From Ancylobacter mangrovi (lineage in GTDB: Bacteria > Pseudomonadota > Alphaproteobacteria > Rhizobiales > Xanthobacteraceae): a DNA stretch of 64,000 bases. Below, piece by piece: positions 16,192-25,057 of this stretch; positions within the stretch are counted from its first letter, which is position 1, and the number at the start of each line of letters is the position of its first letter. The position numbers and the translations under genes are program-made. The notes under the pieces are model-generated. The model did no database searches, was not told the DNA's origin, and saw only the letters and a program-made list of their open reading frames with translations. The DNA lies in the NCBI RefSeq assembly GCF_024752355.1, contig NZ_JANTHZ010000012.1:62001-126000 (forward strand). The letters are read 5' to 3'.

Positions 16192-16449
16192 TCAGGTGGC
16201 GAGCAGCGTGTCGAGCTCGCCCGCCTCGTCCAGCGCGTAGATGTCGTCGCAGCCCCCGACATGGCGGCCGTCGATGAAGATCTGCGGCACGCTGGTCCGC
16301 CCATTGGCCCGTTTCGACATCGTCGAGCGCGCGACCGGGTCGCCGGTGACGTTGATCTCGGAGAATTCCACCCCCTTGCGCTTCAGCAGCTCCTTGGCGG
16401 CGATGCAGTAGGGGCAGGTATAGGTGGTGTAGATCTCGACCTGGGACAT
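16192..16449 (-). CDS. grxC: Glutaredoxin 3
   Basis: An 85-residue dithiol glutaredoxin that reduces disulfides and glutathione mixed disulfides in the cytoplasm. The active site CPYC is at residues 12-15 (TTYTCPYCIAAKELL), and the glutathione-binding TSVPQIFIDGRHVGGCDDIYALD follows at about 52-74. Length is typical of bacterial GrxC. The ATG at 16449 is the family start. It lies 40 bases after comF and 27 before the nitrilase gene, an arrangement that recurs across Rhizobiales (family knowledge, not searched here). Confidence 0.95.
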   Translation of the reverse strand: MSQVEIYTTYTCPYCIAAKELLKRKGVEFSEINVTGDPVARSTMSKRANGRTSVPQIFIDGRHVGGCDDIYALDEAGELDTLLAT

Positions 16450-16489
16450 GGGATCGGCCTCGTCAGCCCCGGCACGAGCCGGCGGCTTC

Positions 16490-17344
16490 CTATGATATGG
16501 GCGATGAGGGCCCGTCAACAACCCGCGCGAACACCAGAACGTCCACCCTCCCCGCGCCCGCCCGGCTCAGCGCCTTGGCGCAGGCGTCGAGCGTCGCGCC
16601 GGTGGTGAGCACGTCGTCGACCAGCACCACGCGCCTTCCCTTCAGCTCGGCGCGCGCCTCGTCGGGCACCTCGAAGGCGCCGGCGACATTGGCCGCGCGG
16701 GCGGCGCGGTCGAGCCCGACCTGGGGCGGCGTGGCGCGGCGGCGCGCCAGCCAGGAGGTGCGCGCCGGCACGCCGCTGATGCGCTGCAGCGCCAGCGCGA
16801 GAGCGGCGGACTGGTTGAAGCGCCGCCGCCACAGCCGCATCGCGTGCAGCGGCACCGGCACCAGGGCCTCCGCATCCGCCAGCACGTCCGCCCCGGCCCG
16901 GGCCATCATGCGCGCCATCGGCGCGGCGACGTCGAGCCGGTCGGCATATTTGAGCGCGTGCACGAGGTCGCGCGCCACCTCGCCGAACAGCGCGGCGGCA
17001 CGGGCGCGCTGATAGGCGGGCGGCGCCTCCAGCGCGGCGGCGGAGAGGCGCGGGCCCCCGCCGCCGGGATCGGAATCATAGGGCAGCGGGATGCCGAGTC
17101 GGTCGCAATAGGGCCGCTCGATGAGGCTGAGCCTTGCCCAGCAGGACGGGCACAGGCAGCCCGGCTCGCTCACCGCCGCCCGGCAGGCCATGCAGCTCGG
17201 CGGCAAAGCGAGGTCGACCGCGCCGCGGGCAGCCGCGCGCATGCCCCGGCCGACGCGCATCGCCGTGCGGGCCAGCAGCCCCGCCTCGGGTGCTGCCTCG
17301 TAGCCGCTTCCCGCGGCGATTTCCGGCCCCTGCCCATTGTCCAT
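16490..17344 (-). CDS. ComF family phosphoribosyltransferase-like protein
   Basis: A 284-residue protein with the ComF layout: an N-terminal double zinc ribbon (PPSCMACRAAVSEPGCLCPSCWARL, cut here as two pairs CMAC and CLCPSC) followed by a PRTase domain with ALKYADRLDVA, VPVPLHAMRLWRRRFNQSA and the PRPP loop RRVVLVDDVLTTGATLDAC. In competent bacteria ComF aids DNA uptake; in most Proteobacteria the role is unclear. Start is uncertain: ATGs at 17344 and 17356 are both in frame and neither has a clear ribosome site. It heads the comF-grxC-nitrilase-DUF1178 run and is divergent from the methyltransferase gene. Confidence 0.88.
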   Translation of the reverse strand: MDNGQGPEIAAGSGYEAAPEAGLLARTAMRVGRGMRAAARGAVDLALPPSCMACRAAVSEPGCLCPSCWARLSLIERPYCDRLGIPLPYDSDPGGGGPRLSAAALEAPPAYQRARAAALFGEVARDLVHALKYADRLDVAAPMARMMARAGADVLADAEALVPVPLHAMRLWRRRFNQSAALALALQRISGVPARTSWLARRRATPPQVGLDRAARAANVAGAFEVPDEARAELKGRRVVLVDDVLTTGATLDACAKALSRAGAGRVDVLVFARVVDGPSSPIS

Positions 17345-17469
17345 GGCGACCAGCATACCATCTGCGCAGGAGCCGTCACCGATCCGTGCACCGGCCGCCG
17401 GCCACCGGGCTTTGACCCGGCCGCGCGAGCGTCCTATGGCTCCGGCGACCCAACCTCCGAGGAGTGCCG

Positions 17470-18351
17470 ATGTCCGGACCCGTCGCGATATTCGACCCCG
17501 AGGCGCTTGCGGCGCGGCGGCGGCGCGCGCTGGCGCTGGGCGCCGAGACCTTCCTGCTCGACAGGGTGGCCGAGGACCTCGCCGACCGGCTCGGCGCGGT
17601 GAAGCGCCGCTTCGAGAGCGCGGTCGACCTCGGCACGCCCGCATCCGCCGTCAGCGCGGCGCTCGCCCGCTCCGAGATGGTCGGGCGGCTCTTCGCCTGC
17701 GGGCCGGCCGAGCGCGTCGACGTCGATGCGGTGATCGATCCCGAGGCCCTGCCCTTCGGCGCCCAGACGCTCGACCTCGTCGTCTCCGCGCTGGCGCTCC
17801 AGACCATCAACGACCTGCCGGGCGTGCTGGCGCAGATCCGCCGCGCGCTGAAGCCGGACGGGCTGCTGCTCGCCGCCCTGTTCGGCGCCGGCACGCTTTC
17901 CGAGCTGCGCGAGGCGTTCGCGGTCGCCGAGAGCGAGACCGTGGGCGGCATCTCGCCGCGCGTTGCGCCGTTCGCGGACCTGCGCGACCTCGGCGCCCTG
18001 CTGCAGCGCGCCGGTCTCGCCCTGCCGGTCACCGATGTCGACCGCATCACCGTGCGCTACGCCCACCCGCTGGCGCTGATGCAGGACCTGCGCCGCATGG
18101 GCGCGGCCAACCCGCTCGCCGACCGGCGCCGCGCGCCGCTGCGCCGCGACACGCTGGCTCGGCTGTTCGAGGTCTATGCGGAGCGCTTCTCCGATCCGGA
18201 CGGGCGCCTGCGCGCCACCTTCGAGGTGGTGTGGATCTCCGGCTGGGCGCCGCATGAGAGCCAGCAGAAGCCCCTGCGCCCCGGCTCGGCGAAGATGCGC
18301 CTCGCCGACGCGCTCAAGGTGCCCGAGGGGCGGCTGCCCGGCGAAAACTAG
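17470..18351 (+). CDS. SAM-dependent methyltransferase-like protein, NDUFAF5/BioC-like
   Basis: A 293-residue class I methyltransferase-fold protein. FDPEALAARRRRALALGAETFLLDRVAEDLADRL at the N-terminus and the segment LPFGAQTLDLVVSALALQTINDLPGVLAQIRRALKPDG are typical of the alphaproteobacterial relatives of mitochondrial NDUFAF5, an assembly factor acting on complex I (a hydroxylase of an NDUFS7 arginine). The classic GxGxG SAM motif is replaced by VDLGTPASAVS, as in that subfamily. AGGAG sits 5 bases before the ATG at 17470. It is divergent from comF and converges with the mutT gene 6 bases away. Whether it methylates or hydroxylates cannot be told. Confidence 0.82.
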   Translation: MSGPVAIFDPEALAARRRRALALGAETFLLDRVAEDLADRLGAVKRRFESAVDLGTPASAVSAALARSEMVGRLFACGPAERVDVDAVIDPEALPFGAQTLDLVVSALALQTINDLPGVLAQIRRALKPDGLLLAALFGAGTLSELREAFAVAESETVGGISPRVAPFADLRDLGALLQRAGLALPVTDVDRITVRYAHPLALMQDLRRMGAANPLADRRRAPLRRDTLARLFEVYAERFSDPDGRLRATFEVVWISGWAPHESQQKPLRPGSAKMRLADALKVPEGRLPGEN

Positions 18352-18357
18352 AACGCG

Positions 18358-18768
18358 CTACCGCCCCGGCCCGAGCAGATCGAGCAGCACCGGGATCAGC
18401 GGCTCGTCGGCCGGCGGCATCGGGTAGTCGCGCAGGCGGCCGGGCTTCACCCAGGCGAGGCGCTGGCCCTCGCGGCCGTGCGGCGTGCCTTCCCAGCGCC
18501 GGCAGATCCATAGCGGCATCAGCAGCTGGAACGTCTCATAGGTGTGGCTGGCGAAGGTGAGCGGGGCGAGGCACGGCTCCGCCACCGTGATGCCGAGCTC
18601 CTCGGCGAGCTCGCGGATCAGGCACTCCTCCGGCCGCTCGCCCGGCTCCACCTTGCCGCCGGGAAACTCCCAAAGCCCCGCGAGCTGCTTGCCCTCGGGG
18701 CGCTCGGTGAGCAGCACGCGCCCGTCGGCATCGACGAGCGCGCAGGCGGCGACGAGGACGAGCTTCAT
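18358..18768 (-). CDS. mutT: MutT/Nudix pyrophosphohydrolase
   Basis: A 136-residue Nudix protein with the box GKVEPGERPEECLIRELAEELGI (residues about 35-57; G, E..RE..EE.. all present), preceded by LLTERPEGKQLAGLWEFPGG as in MutT proper, which clears 8-oxo-dGTP. The C-terminal LAWVKPGRLRDYPMPPADEPLI is the MutT family ending. The ATG at 18768 lies 10 bases after argJ, with GAGGG nearby, so it is probably translated from the argJ message; an in-frame ATG further up lies inside argJ. Confidence 0.92.
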   Translation of the reverse strand: MKLVLVAACALVDADGRVLLTERPEGKQLAGLWEFPGGKVEPGERPEECLIRELAEELGITVAEPCLAPLTFASHTYETFQLLMPLWICRRWEGTPHGREGQRLAWVKPGRLRDYPMPPADEPLIPVLLDLLGPGR

Positions 18769-18778
18769 CGGCGCGCCC

Positions 18779-20017
18779 TCAGGAACGGTAGTCGCCATTG
18801 ATGGCGATATATTCCTTGGTGAGATCGCAGGTCATCACCCGGTCGGAGCCGCGCCCGAGCCCGATGTCGACAGTGATGTCGATCACCTCGTTCTTCATGT
18901 AGGCGGAGGTCTCGGCCTCGTCGTAGTCGGGATCGCGCGCGCCCTTGTGGGCGACCCGGATGTCGCCGAAGGAGATCGTCAGCAGGTCGCGCTCGGCCGG
19001 CTCGCCCGCCTTGCCGACCGCCATGACGATGCGGCCCCAGTTCGCGTCCTCGCCCGCCACCGCGGTCTTCACCAGCGGCGAATTGGCGATCGACATGGCG
19101 ATACGCCGCGCCGAGCGCTTGGAGACCGCGCCGGTGACGTGGATCTTCACCAGCTTGCGCGCGCCCTCCCCGTCCCGCGCCACTTGCTCGGCGAGATCGG
19201 CGAGGACGCCCTTCAGCGCGCGGCGAAAGCCCGCCAGCCGGGCATCCTTCGGGTCCGCGACCATCGGCGCGCCGGCGGCGCCGGTGGCGAACATCATCAG
19301 CGTGTCGGAGGTCGAGGTGTCGCCGTCCACCGTCACGGCGTTGAAGCTGTCGACCACGCCCCTCGAGAGCAGCGCCTGAAGCGCGGGGGCGGCGATCGCC
19401 GCGTCGGTGAAGACGAAGGAGAGCATGGTCGCCATGTCGGGGGCGATCATGCCCGCGCCCTTGGCGATGCCGGCGATGCGCACCTTCACCCCGTCGATGG
19501 TCGCGCTCGCGGTGGCGAGCTTGGGAAAGGTGTCGGTGGTCATGATCGCCCGCGCCGGGTCGATCCAGGGCAGCGGCGCGAGACGGGTCGCCGTCTCCTC
19601 CAGCACGCCGTCATATTTGGTGGCGTCGAGCGGCTCGCCGATCACGCCGGTGGAGGCGAGGAAGATCTCGCCCTCCGCGCAGCCCAGCGCCCGGGCCGCG
19701 ATCTTCGCCGTCAGCGCGGTCGCCTCGCGGCCCTTCTGGCCGGTGAAGGCGTTGGCATTGCCGGAATTCACCACCAGCGCCCGCGCCCTGCCGCCGGCGA
19801 GGTTGTCGCGGCACCACTCGACCGGGGCCGACGGGCATTTCGAGCGGGTGAACACGCCCGCCACGCTCGTCCCCTCGTCCATCTCCACCAGCAGCACGTC
19901 GGTGCGGCCCTTGTAGCGGATGCCGGCCTCGGCGGTGGCGAAGCGCACGCCGGCCACCGGGCCGACATCGGGCGTCGTCTTCGGCGCGAGGGGAGAGACC
20001 GGGGAAGCGTGGGACAT
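18779..20017 (-). CDS. argJ: Bifunctional ornithine acetyltransferase / N-acetylglutamate synthase
   Basis: ArgJ recycles the acetyl group from N-acetylornithine to glutamate in cyclic arginine synthesis. The 412-residue precursor is self-cleaved before the threonine of the MATML motif ([18 protein letters not shown], about residue 195), which becomes the nucleophile of the beta subunit. Other family blocks: [37 protein letters not shown] and the C-terminal [11 protein letters not shown]. The ATG at 20017 ([12 protein letters not shown]) fits; longer upstream frames are unsupported. mutT follows, and an intrinsic terminator of the upstream ppiC gene lies before it. Confidence 0.97.
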   Translation of the reverse strand: MSHASPVSPLAPKTTPDVGPVAGVRFATAEAGIRYKGRTDVLLVEMDEGTSVAGVFTRSKCPSAPVEWCRDNLAGGRARALVVNSGNANAFTGQKGREATALTAKIAARALGCAEGEIFLASTGVIGEPLDATKYDGVLEETATRLAPLPWIDPARAIMTTDTFPKLATASATIDGVKVRIAGIAKGAGMIAPDMATMLSFVFTDAAIAAPALQALLSRGVVDSFNAVTVDGDTSTSDTLMMFATGAAGAPMVADPKDARLAGFRRALKGVLADLAEQVARDGEGARKLVKIHVTGAVSKRSARRIAMSIANSPLVKTAVAGEDANWGRIVMAVGKAGEPAERDLLTISFGDIRVAHKGARDPDYDEAETSAYMKNEVIDITVDIGLGRGSDRVMTCDLTKEYIAINGDYRS

Positions 20018-20130
20018 GGGACGTCTCGGCTGGATGGGCGGGGAAGGGCCGCACGGGTGTGCCCGAGAAGCGAGACATCCGCAAGACGGCGTGGACAAGA
20101 CGGCATGCACGGGCGCGGCGGACGGACCAA

Positions 20131-20167
20131 ATAAGGAAAAGGCCCCGGATGCGCGATCCGGGGCCTT
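20131..20167 (-). terminator. Intrinsic terminator after the parvulin gene
   Basis: A perfect 12-bp stem AAGGCCCCGGAT / ATCCGGGGCCTT (20139-20150 and 20156-20167) with a 5-base loop. On the minus strand it is followed by TTCCTTATTTGG, giving a U-rich tail. It lies 37 bases after the ppiC stop and about 115 before argJ, so argJ must have its own promoter in the 20018-20130 gap. Confidence 0.85.
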
Positions 20168-20203
20168 CGTTCCGTCAGTCGATCGGGACCCGAAGGGCCG
20201 CGA

Positions 20204-21241
20204 TCACTGCGCCGGCTTCGCCGGGTCGGCGGGCTGGGCCGGGGCATCCGTGGCGGGCGCGTCCGCCGCGGGCGCGTCCGGCTTCGGCGCGGCGTCGGTC
20301 TTCACCACCTTCGCCTGCTCGCGCAGCTTCTGCACCGCCTCGGCCTGCGCCTTCTGGGCGAGGAACTGCTGAATCTGCGGCTTCACTTCCTCGAAGGTCG
20401 GCACCGGCTTCTCGCGGGTCTCCTCGACCTTGATGATGTGCCAGCCGAACGGGCTCTTCACCGGCTCGGAGATCTGGCCCGGCTTCAGCTTGAAGGCGGC
20501 GTCGGCGAAGGCCGGCACCATCTGCTCCTTGGTGAAGAAGCCGAGATCGCCGCCATCCTCCTTGCCCGAGGGGTCCTCGGTCAGCTCCTTGGCGACGGTG
20601 GCGAAGTCCTCGCCCTTCTTCAGCCGCGCCTCGACGGCATCGGCCTTCTTCTTGGCGGCCTCGGAGGACTTGGGATCGTTGGCGTCGACCCGGAACAGGA
20701 TGTGGCGCGCATGCACCTCCTCCTCCGGCTTCTGGTTCGCCACGGCGTCCTGATAGGTCTTCTGCATGGCCTCGTCGGTCATCGCGTCCTTGACCGCCTT
20801 GTCGAGCGCGGCCTGCATCAGCAGACGCTGGCGGATGAAGTCCATCTGGCGCTTGAACTCGGCGGTCTGGTCGAGCTTCTCGGCCTCGGCGGCCTGGGCC
20901 ACAGCGGTCAGGTCGATGAGGAAGCCGAGCACGTATTCGTCGCGGGCCGGCCCCTTGAGCTGCGGCGGCAGGTTCTGGCCCAGCTCCTCGGTGGCTGCGG
21001 CGACGTCGCTGCGGCGGATCTCGGTGCCGTTCACGGTGGCGAGCACGGGATCGGAATCCGTCGCCGCCGGGGCGGCGGTGTCGGACGGCGCGGCGGCGGG
21101 CGCAGCGGTGGACGACTGGGCCAGCGCCGGCAGGGTCGGCAGCACGGCAACGCCGAGCAGCGCGGCCAGGGCGGCGGCGCGCAGCAGCCCGGCAGGGCGG
21201 AGGCGCGACGTGTGCGCGGCATGCAGGCGATGGGGGGTCAT
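20204..21241 (-). CDS. Parvulin-type peptidyl-prolyl isomerase, periplasmic
   Basis: A 345-residue exported foldase of the SurA/PrsA/PpiD kind. It has a signal peptide (residues about 20-42, LRAAALAALLGVAVLPTLPALAQ), an N-terminal chaperone helix region (SDVAAATEELGQ..., DEYVLGFLIDLTAVAQAAEA), a parvulin domain (residues about 175-275: VHARHILFR, AVEARLKKGEDFATVAKELTEDPSGKEDGGDLGFF and GWHIIKVEETREKP) and an Ala/Asp/Pro-rich tail. It probably helps fold outer-membrane proteins delivered by Sec. secA is divergently transcribed 459 bases away. ATG at 21241 chosen because it opens the signal peptide. Confidence 0.92.
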   Translation of the reverse strand: MTPHRLHAAHTSRLRPAGLLRAAALAALLGVAVLPTLPALAQSSTAAPAAAPSDTAAPAATDSDPVLATVNGTEIRRSDVAAATEELGQNLPPQLKGPARDEYVLGFLIDLTAVAQAAEAEKLDQTAEFKRQMDFIRQRLLMQAALDKAVKDAMTDEAMQKTYQDAVANQKPEEEVHARHILFRVDANDPKSSEAAKKKADAVEARLKKGEDFATVAKELTEDPSGKEDGGDLGFFTKEQMVPAFADAAFKLKPGQISEPVKSPFGWHIIKVEETREKPVPTFEEVKPQIQQFLAQKAQAEAVQKLREQAKVVKTDAAPKPDAPAADAPATDAPAQPADPAKPAQ

Positions 21242-21700
21242 GAAATCTGTCCTTGGGTTGCGGTTGTCCGCGGTTGAGGCGGCGAAAGCTGGCCCAGTCG
21301 GGCGTTTGTTGCAAGGGTAACGGTACGGACAATGAACATCGGCCCGGCACGGGGCGGCCGCGCCGTCGTGACGATCGGGCAGCCCCGTCCGGCCGGACGG
21401 CGGTCCGGGAAAACTCCACGCGCCGACGTCCGACCCGCGATTGACAACCCCCAAACCCGTTCATAAGTGTGGCACGCGGTGCGCGGCCTCGGTCGCGCTC
21501 GCGTTTATGTGACGCAAGAACCCGCAAGCCGTTCGCGGCGGCGCGGCCCGACAGACCCATTTCGGCCGTAAATGGCGTCTCGATGAGGTGAGCCTCGCGC
21601 GCGCCTGCCGCTTGCGAACCAAGGGCTTGCAAACCAAGGGCCCGGCGGCCCGTCTCGCCGCGCCCCGGACCTACTCTGGCGGGAACGGATTGGAAGCCTC
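21242..21700. promoter_or_regulatory. Divergent ppiC-secA gap with predicted secA promoter
   Basis: A 459-base gap without a gene. TTGACA at 21441-21446, a perfect -35, is followed 17 bases later by TAAGTG (21464-21469), a partial -10, pointing toward secA with a leader of about 225 bases. That long leader is the kind of place where translational control of secA could occur, but I see no SecM-like peptide or clear hairpin. No convincing promoter pair was found for ppiC in the other direction. Confidence 0.4.
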
Positions 21701-24493
21701 ATGCTCGGCGCCATCGCGCGAAAGATTTTCGGATCGGCCAATGACCGCCGCGTGCGCGGCTACCAGCCGAAAGTCGCGGCCATCAACGCGCTCGAACCGG
21801 AGCTCTTGAAGCTCTCCGACGAGGAGCTGCGCGCGCGCACCGTGGCGTTCCGCGAGCAGCTTGCCAACGGCGCCAGCCTCGACGACCTGCTGGTGCCCGC
21901 CTTCGCCACCGTGCGCGAGGCGGCGCGGCGCGCGCTCGGCCAGCGCCACTTCGACGTCCAGCTCATCGGCGGCATGGTGCTGCACGAGCGCGGCATCGCC
22001 GAGATGCGCACCGGTGAAGGCAAGACGCTGGTGGCCACCGCCCCGGTCTATCTCAACGCCCTCACCGGCAAGGGCGTGCACGTCGTCACCGTGAACGACT
22101 ACCTCGCCAAGCGCGACGCCGAATGGATGGGCCGCGTCTACCGCTTCCTCGGCCTCACCACCGGCATCATCGTCCACGGCATGGACGACACCGAGCGCCG
22201 CGAGGCCTATGCCTGCGACGTCACCTACGCCACCAACAACGAGCTCGGCTTCGACTATCTGCGCGACAATATGAAGTACGAGCTGTCGCAGATGGTGCAG
22301 CGCCCACACCATTACGCGGTGGTGGACGAGGTCGATTCGATCCTGGTCGACGAGGCGCGCACGCCGCTCATCATCTCCGGCCCGCTCGACGACCGCTCCG
22401 ACTTCTACAACACCATCGACACCTTCATCCCGCGCATGGCGAAGGAGGACTACGAGGTCGACGAGAAGCAGCGCACCGTCACCATGACCGAGGCCGGCAT
22501 GGAGAAGATGGAGCAGATGCTGCGCGACGCCGGGCAGCTCAAGGGCGAGACGCTCTACGACATCGAGAACGTCACCGTCGTCCACCATGTGAACCAGGCG
22601 CTGCGCGCCCACACGCTGTTCCAGCGCGACAAGGACTACATCGTGCGCAACGGCGAGGTCGTCATCATCGACGAGTTCACCGGCCGCATGATGCCGGGCC
22701 GGCGCTATTCGGAAGGCCTGCACCAGGCGCTGGAGGCCAAGGAGCGGGTCCAGGTCCAGCCCGAGAACCAGACCTTCGCCTCCATCACCTTCCAGAACTA
22801 CTTCCGCATGTACGAGAAGCTGGCCGGCATGACCGGCACGGCGGCGACCGAGGCAGAAGAGTTCCAGGACATCTACAATCTCGAGGTGATCGAGATCCCG
22901 ACCAACCTGCCGGTGCAGCGCATCGACGACGACGACGAGGTCTACCGTTCGGCGGGCGAGAAATACAACGCCATCATCGACCTGATCGACGACTGCAAGA
23001 CCCGCGGCCAGCCGGTGCTGGTCGGCACCACCTCGATCGAGAAGTCCGAGCTGCTCGCCGAGCTCCTGAAGAAGCGCGGCTTCCGCCAGAAGGACTTCGC
23101 CGACCCCGACGCCTTCCGCCCGCTCTATGACGGCGACCAGGGCAAGGCCGACGACAGGGTGTTCGCGGTGCTGAACGCCCGCCACCACGAGCAGGAATCC
23201 TACATCGTCGCGCAGGCCGGCGTTCCCGGCGCCATCACCATCGCCACCAACATGGCCGGCCGCGGCACCGACATCCAGCTCGGCGGCAATGCCGAGATGC
23301 GGATCTCGCACGAGCTGACGCATCTGCCCGAAGGCGAGGAGCGCGCCGCAGCCGAGGCCCGCCTGCGCGCGGACATCGCCGTCCTCAAGGAGAAGGCGCT
23401 CGCCGCTGGCGGTCTTTACGTGATCGGCACCGAGCGCCACGAGAGCCGGCGCATCGACAACCAGCTGCGCGGCCGTTCCGGCCGTCAGGGCGACCCTGGC
23501 CACTCCCGGTTCTTCCTGTCGCTGGAAGACGACCTGATGCGCATCTTCGGGTCGGACCGGCTCGACGGCATGCTGCAGAAGCTCGGCCTGAAGGAAGGCG
23601 AGGCCATCATCCATCCCTGGATCAACAAGGCGTTGGAGAAGGCGCAGCAGAAGGTCGAGGCGCGCAACTACGACATCCGCAAGAACCTGCTCAAATACGA
23701 CGACGTGATGAACGACCAGCGCAAGGTCGTGTTCGAGCAGCGCGTCGAGCTGATGCACGACGAGGACGTCGCCGAGACCGTGGCCGAGATGCGCCACGGC
23801 GTGATCGAGGACCTCGTGACCCGCTTCGTGCCGCCCAACGCCTATCCCGAGCAGTGGGACACGGACGGGCTCGGCGAGGCGCTGCGCCACGTGCTCGGCC
23901 TCGAGCTGCCGGTCAAGGAATGGGCCGCCGAGGAAGGCATCGCCGACGAGGAGATGCGCGAGCGCATTCAGACCCGCGCCGACGAGGCCATGGCGGCCAA
24001 GGTGGCCCAGTATGGCCCCGAGATCATGCGCTATGTCGAGAAGTCGATCCTGCTGCAGACGCTCGACCATCTCTGGCGCGAGCACCTCGTCACGCTCGAC
24101 CATCTGCGCCAGGTCATCGGCCTGCGCGGCTACGCCCAGCGCGACCCGCTGAACGAGTACAAGTCGGAGGCCTTCCAGCTCTTCGAGGCGATGCTCTCGA
24201 ACCTGCGCGAGGCGGTGACCGCCCAGCTCATGCGGGTCGAGGTGATGGCCGCGCCGCAGACCGAGCCGGAGCCGGCGATGACCGCGCACCACATCGACGC
24301 CGTCACCGGCGAGGACGAGTTCGCGCTGGCCGATGCCGAGTTCGCGAGCGCCGCGACGCTGGCGCCGGAGGCCGAGGCCGCGCCGCGCCGCGATCCCAAC
24401 AATCCTGCGAGCTGGGGCCGGGTCGGGCGCAACGAGCCCTGCCCGTGCGGCTCGGGCCTCAAATACAAGCACTGCCACGGCAAGTTCGCGTAA
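21701..24493 (+). CDS. secA: Preprotein translocase ATPase SecA
   Basis: SecA drives post-translational export through SecYEG. The 930-residue protein has all the expected parts: [22 protein letters not shown]-terminus, Walker A in [20 protein letters not shown] (about 100-119), [20 protein letters not shown], the preprotein cross-linking domain, [35 protein letters not shown] with the helical scaffold, and the C-terminal zinc-binding SEC-C motif [14 protein letters not shown] that contacts SecB. ATG at 21701. A small NTF2-like gene follows 34 bases downstream. Confidence 0.99.
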   Translation: MLGAIARKIFGSANDRRVRGYQPKVAAINALEPELLKLSDEELRARTVAFREQLANGASLDDLLVPAFATVREAARRALGQRHFDVQLIGGMVLHERGIAEMRTGEGKTLVATAPVYLNALTGKGVHVVTVNDYLAKRDAEWMGRVYRFLGLTTGIIVHGMDDTERREAYACDVTYATNNELGFDYLRDNMKYELSQMVQRPHHYAVVDEVDSILVDEARTPLIISGPLDDRSDFYNTIDTFIPRMAKEDYEVDEKQRTVTMTEAGMEKMEQMLRDAGQLKGETLYDIENVTVVHHVNQALRAHTLFQRDKDYIVRNGEVVIIDEFTGRMMPGRRYSEGLHQALEAKERVQVQPENQTFASITFQNYFRMYEKLAGMTGTAATEAEEFQDIYNLEVIEIPTNLPVQRIDDDDEVYRSAGEKYNAIIDLIDDCKTRGQPVLVGTTSIEKSELLAELLKKRGFRQKDFADPDAFRPLYDGDQGKADDRVFAVLNARHHEQESYIVAQAGVPGAITIATNMAGRGTDIQLGGNAEMRISHELTHLPEGEERAAAEARLRADIAVLKEKALAAGGLYVIGTERHESRRIDNQLRGRSGRQGDPGHSRFFLSLEDDLMRIFGSDRLDGMLQKLGLKEGEAIIHPWINKALEKAQQKVEARNYDIRKNLLKYDDVMNDQRKVVFEQRVELMHDEDVAETVAEMRHGVIEDLVTRFVPPNAYPEQWDTDGLGEALRHVLGLELPVKEWAAEEGIADEEMRERIQTRADEAMAAKVAQYGPEIMRYVEKSILLQTLDHLWREHLVTLDHLRQVIGLRGYAQRDPLNEYKSEAFQLFEAMLSNLREAVTAQLMRVEVMAAPQTEPEPAMTAHHIDAVTGEDEFALADAEFASAATLAPEAEAAPRRDPNNPASWGRVGRNEPCPCGSGLKYKHCHGKFA

Positions 24494-24527
24494 GCGGCAG
24501 GGCCGGCTGGATGAGCGGGATGTCCTC

Positions 24528-24929
24528 ATGAGCGCGTCGGAAGCCGGCCCGCCATCGGAGGACATCCTCGCCGAGATCGAGGCGGCCGAGCAGCGCCTGC
24601 GCCACGCCGCGCTGCACGGCAATGTCGCAGCGCTCGACCGGATCCTCGCCGACGACCTGATCTATGTCGACCAGAACGGGCAGTTCCTCTCCAAGCAGGA
24701 CGACATCGACCTCCACCGCACCGGCGCGCTGAAGCTCACGCGGCTGGTCTTCTCGGACATCCGGCTGCGCGCGATCAGCGAGGACGCCGGGCTCGCGGTG
24801 GTGCGGGTGGATGTGCGCGGCCACGCGGCCGGCGTCGCCTTCTCGGCGACGATGCGCTACTCGCGCGTGTGGCGGCGCATCGCCGGCGACTGGCGCGTCG
24901 TCTCGACCCAGTCGACCTTCATCGCCTGA
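24528..24929 (+). CDS. SnoaL/DUF4440-like (NTF2-fold) protein
   Basis: A 133-residue protein with the NTF2-like cone fold of the DUF4440 family: helix EDILAEIEAAEQRLRHAALHGNVAALDRILADDLIYVDQNG (in parts), then LSKQDDIDLHRTGALKLTRLVFSDIRLR and alternate strands ending YSRVWRRIAGDWRVVSTQSTFIA. Members bind small hydrophobic ligands or have no known activity. GCGGGA precedes the ATG at 24528. It is 34 bases after secA and probably read through from it; there is no terminator between. No functional link to export is implied. Confidence 0.85.
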   Translation: MSASEAGPPSEDILAEIEAAEQRLRHAALHGNVAALDRILADDLIYVDQNGQFLSKQDDIDLHRTGALKLTRLVFSDIRLRAISEDAGLAVVRVDVRGHAAGVAFSATMRYSRVWRRIAGDWRVVSTQSTFIA

Positions 24930-25057
24930 GCGGCGGGCAGGCTTCCGCGACGCGCCGCATGGGGCGCGCCTTCCCCGGACGGATCGTCCCGGGGCAACTC
25001 ATATCCACCTGAATCTGAAAACCGGCGCGGCCGCGCAAGGCTGCCTGCCGGCCGCCG

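Noticed and set aside
21671-24622. A 983-codon open frame antisense to secA, and similar long antisense frames (27-1187, 4216-5916, 47860-52305, 53715-57377)
   Set aside because: In GC-rich coding DNA the opposite strand often lacks stops. Their products are repetitive in His, Arg, Gly, Ala and Val with no family motifs, whereas the sense frames carry clear motifs.
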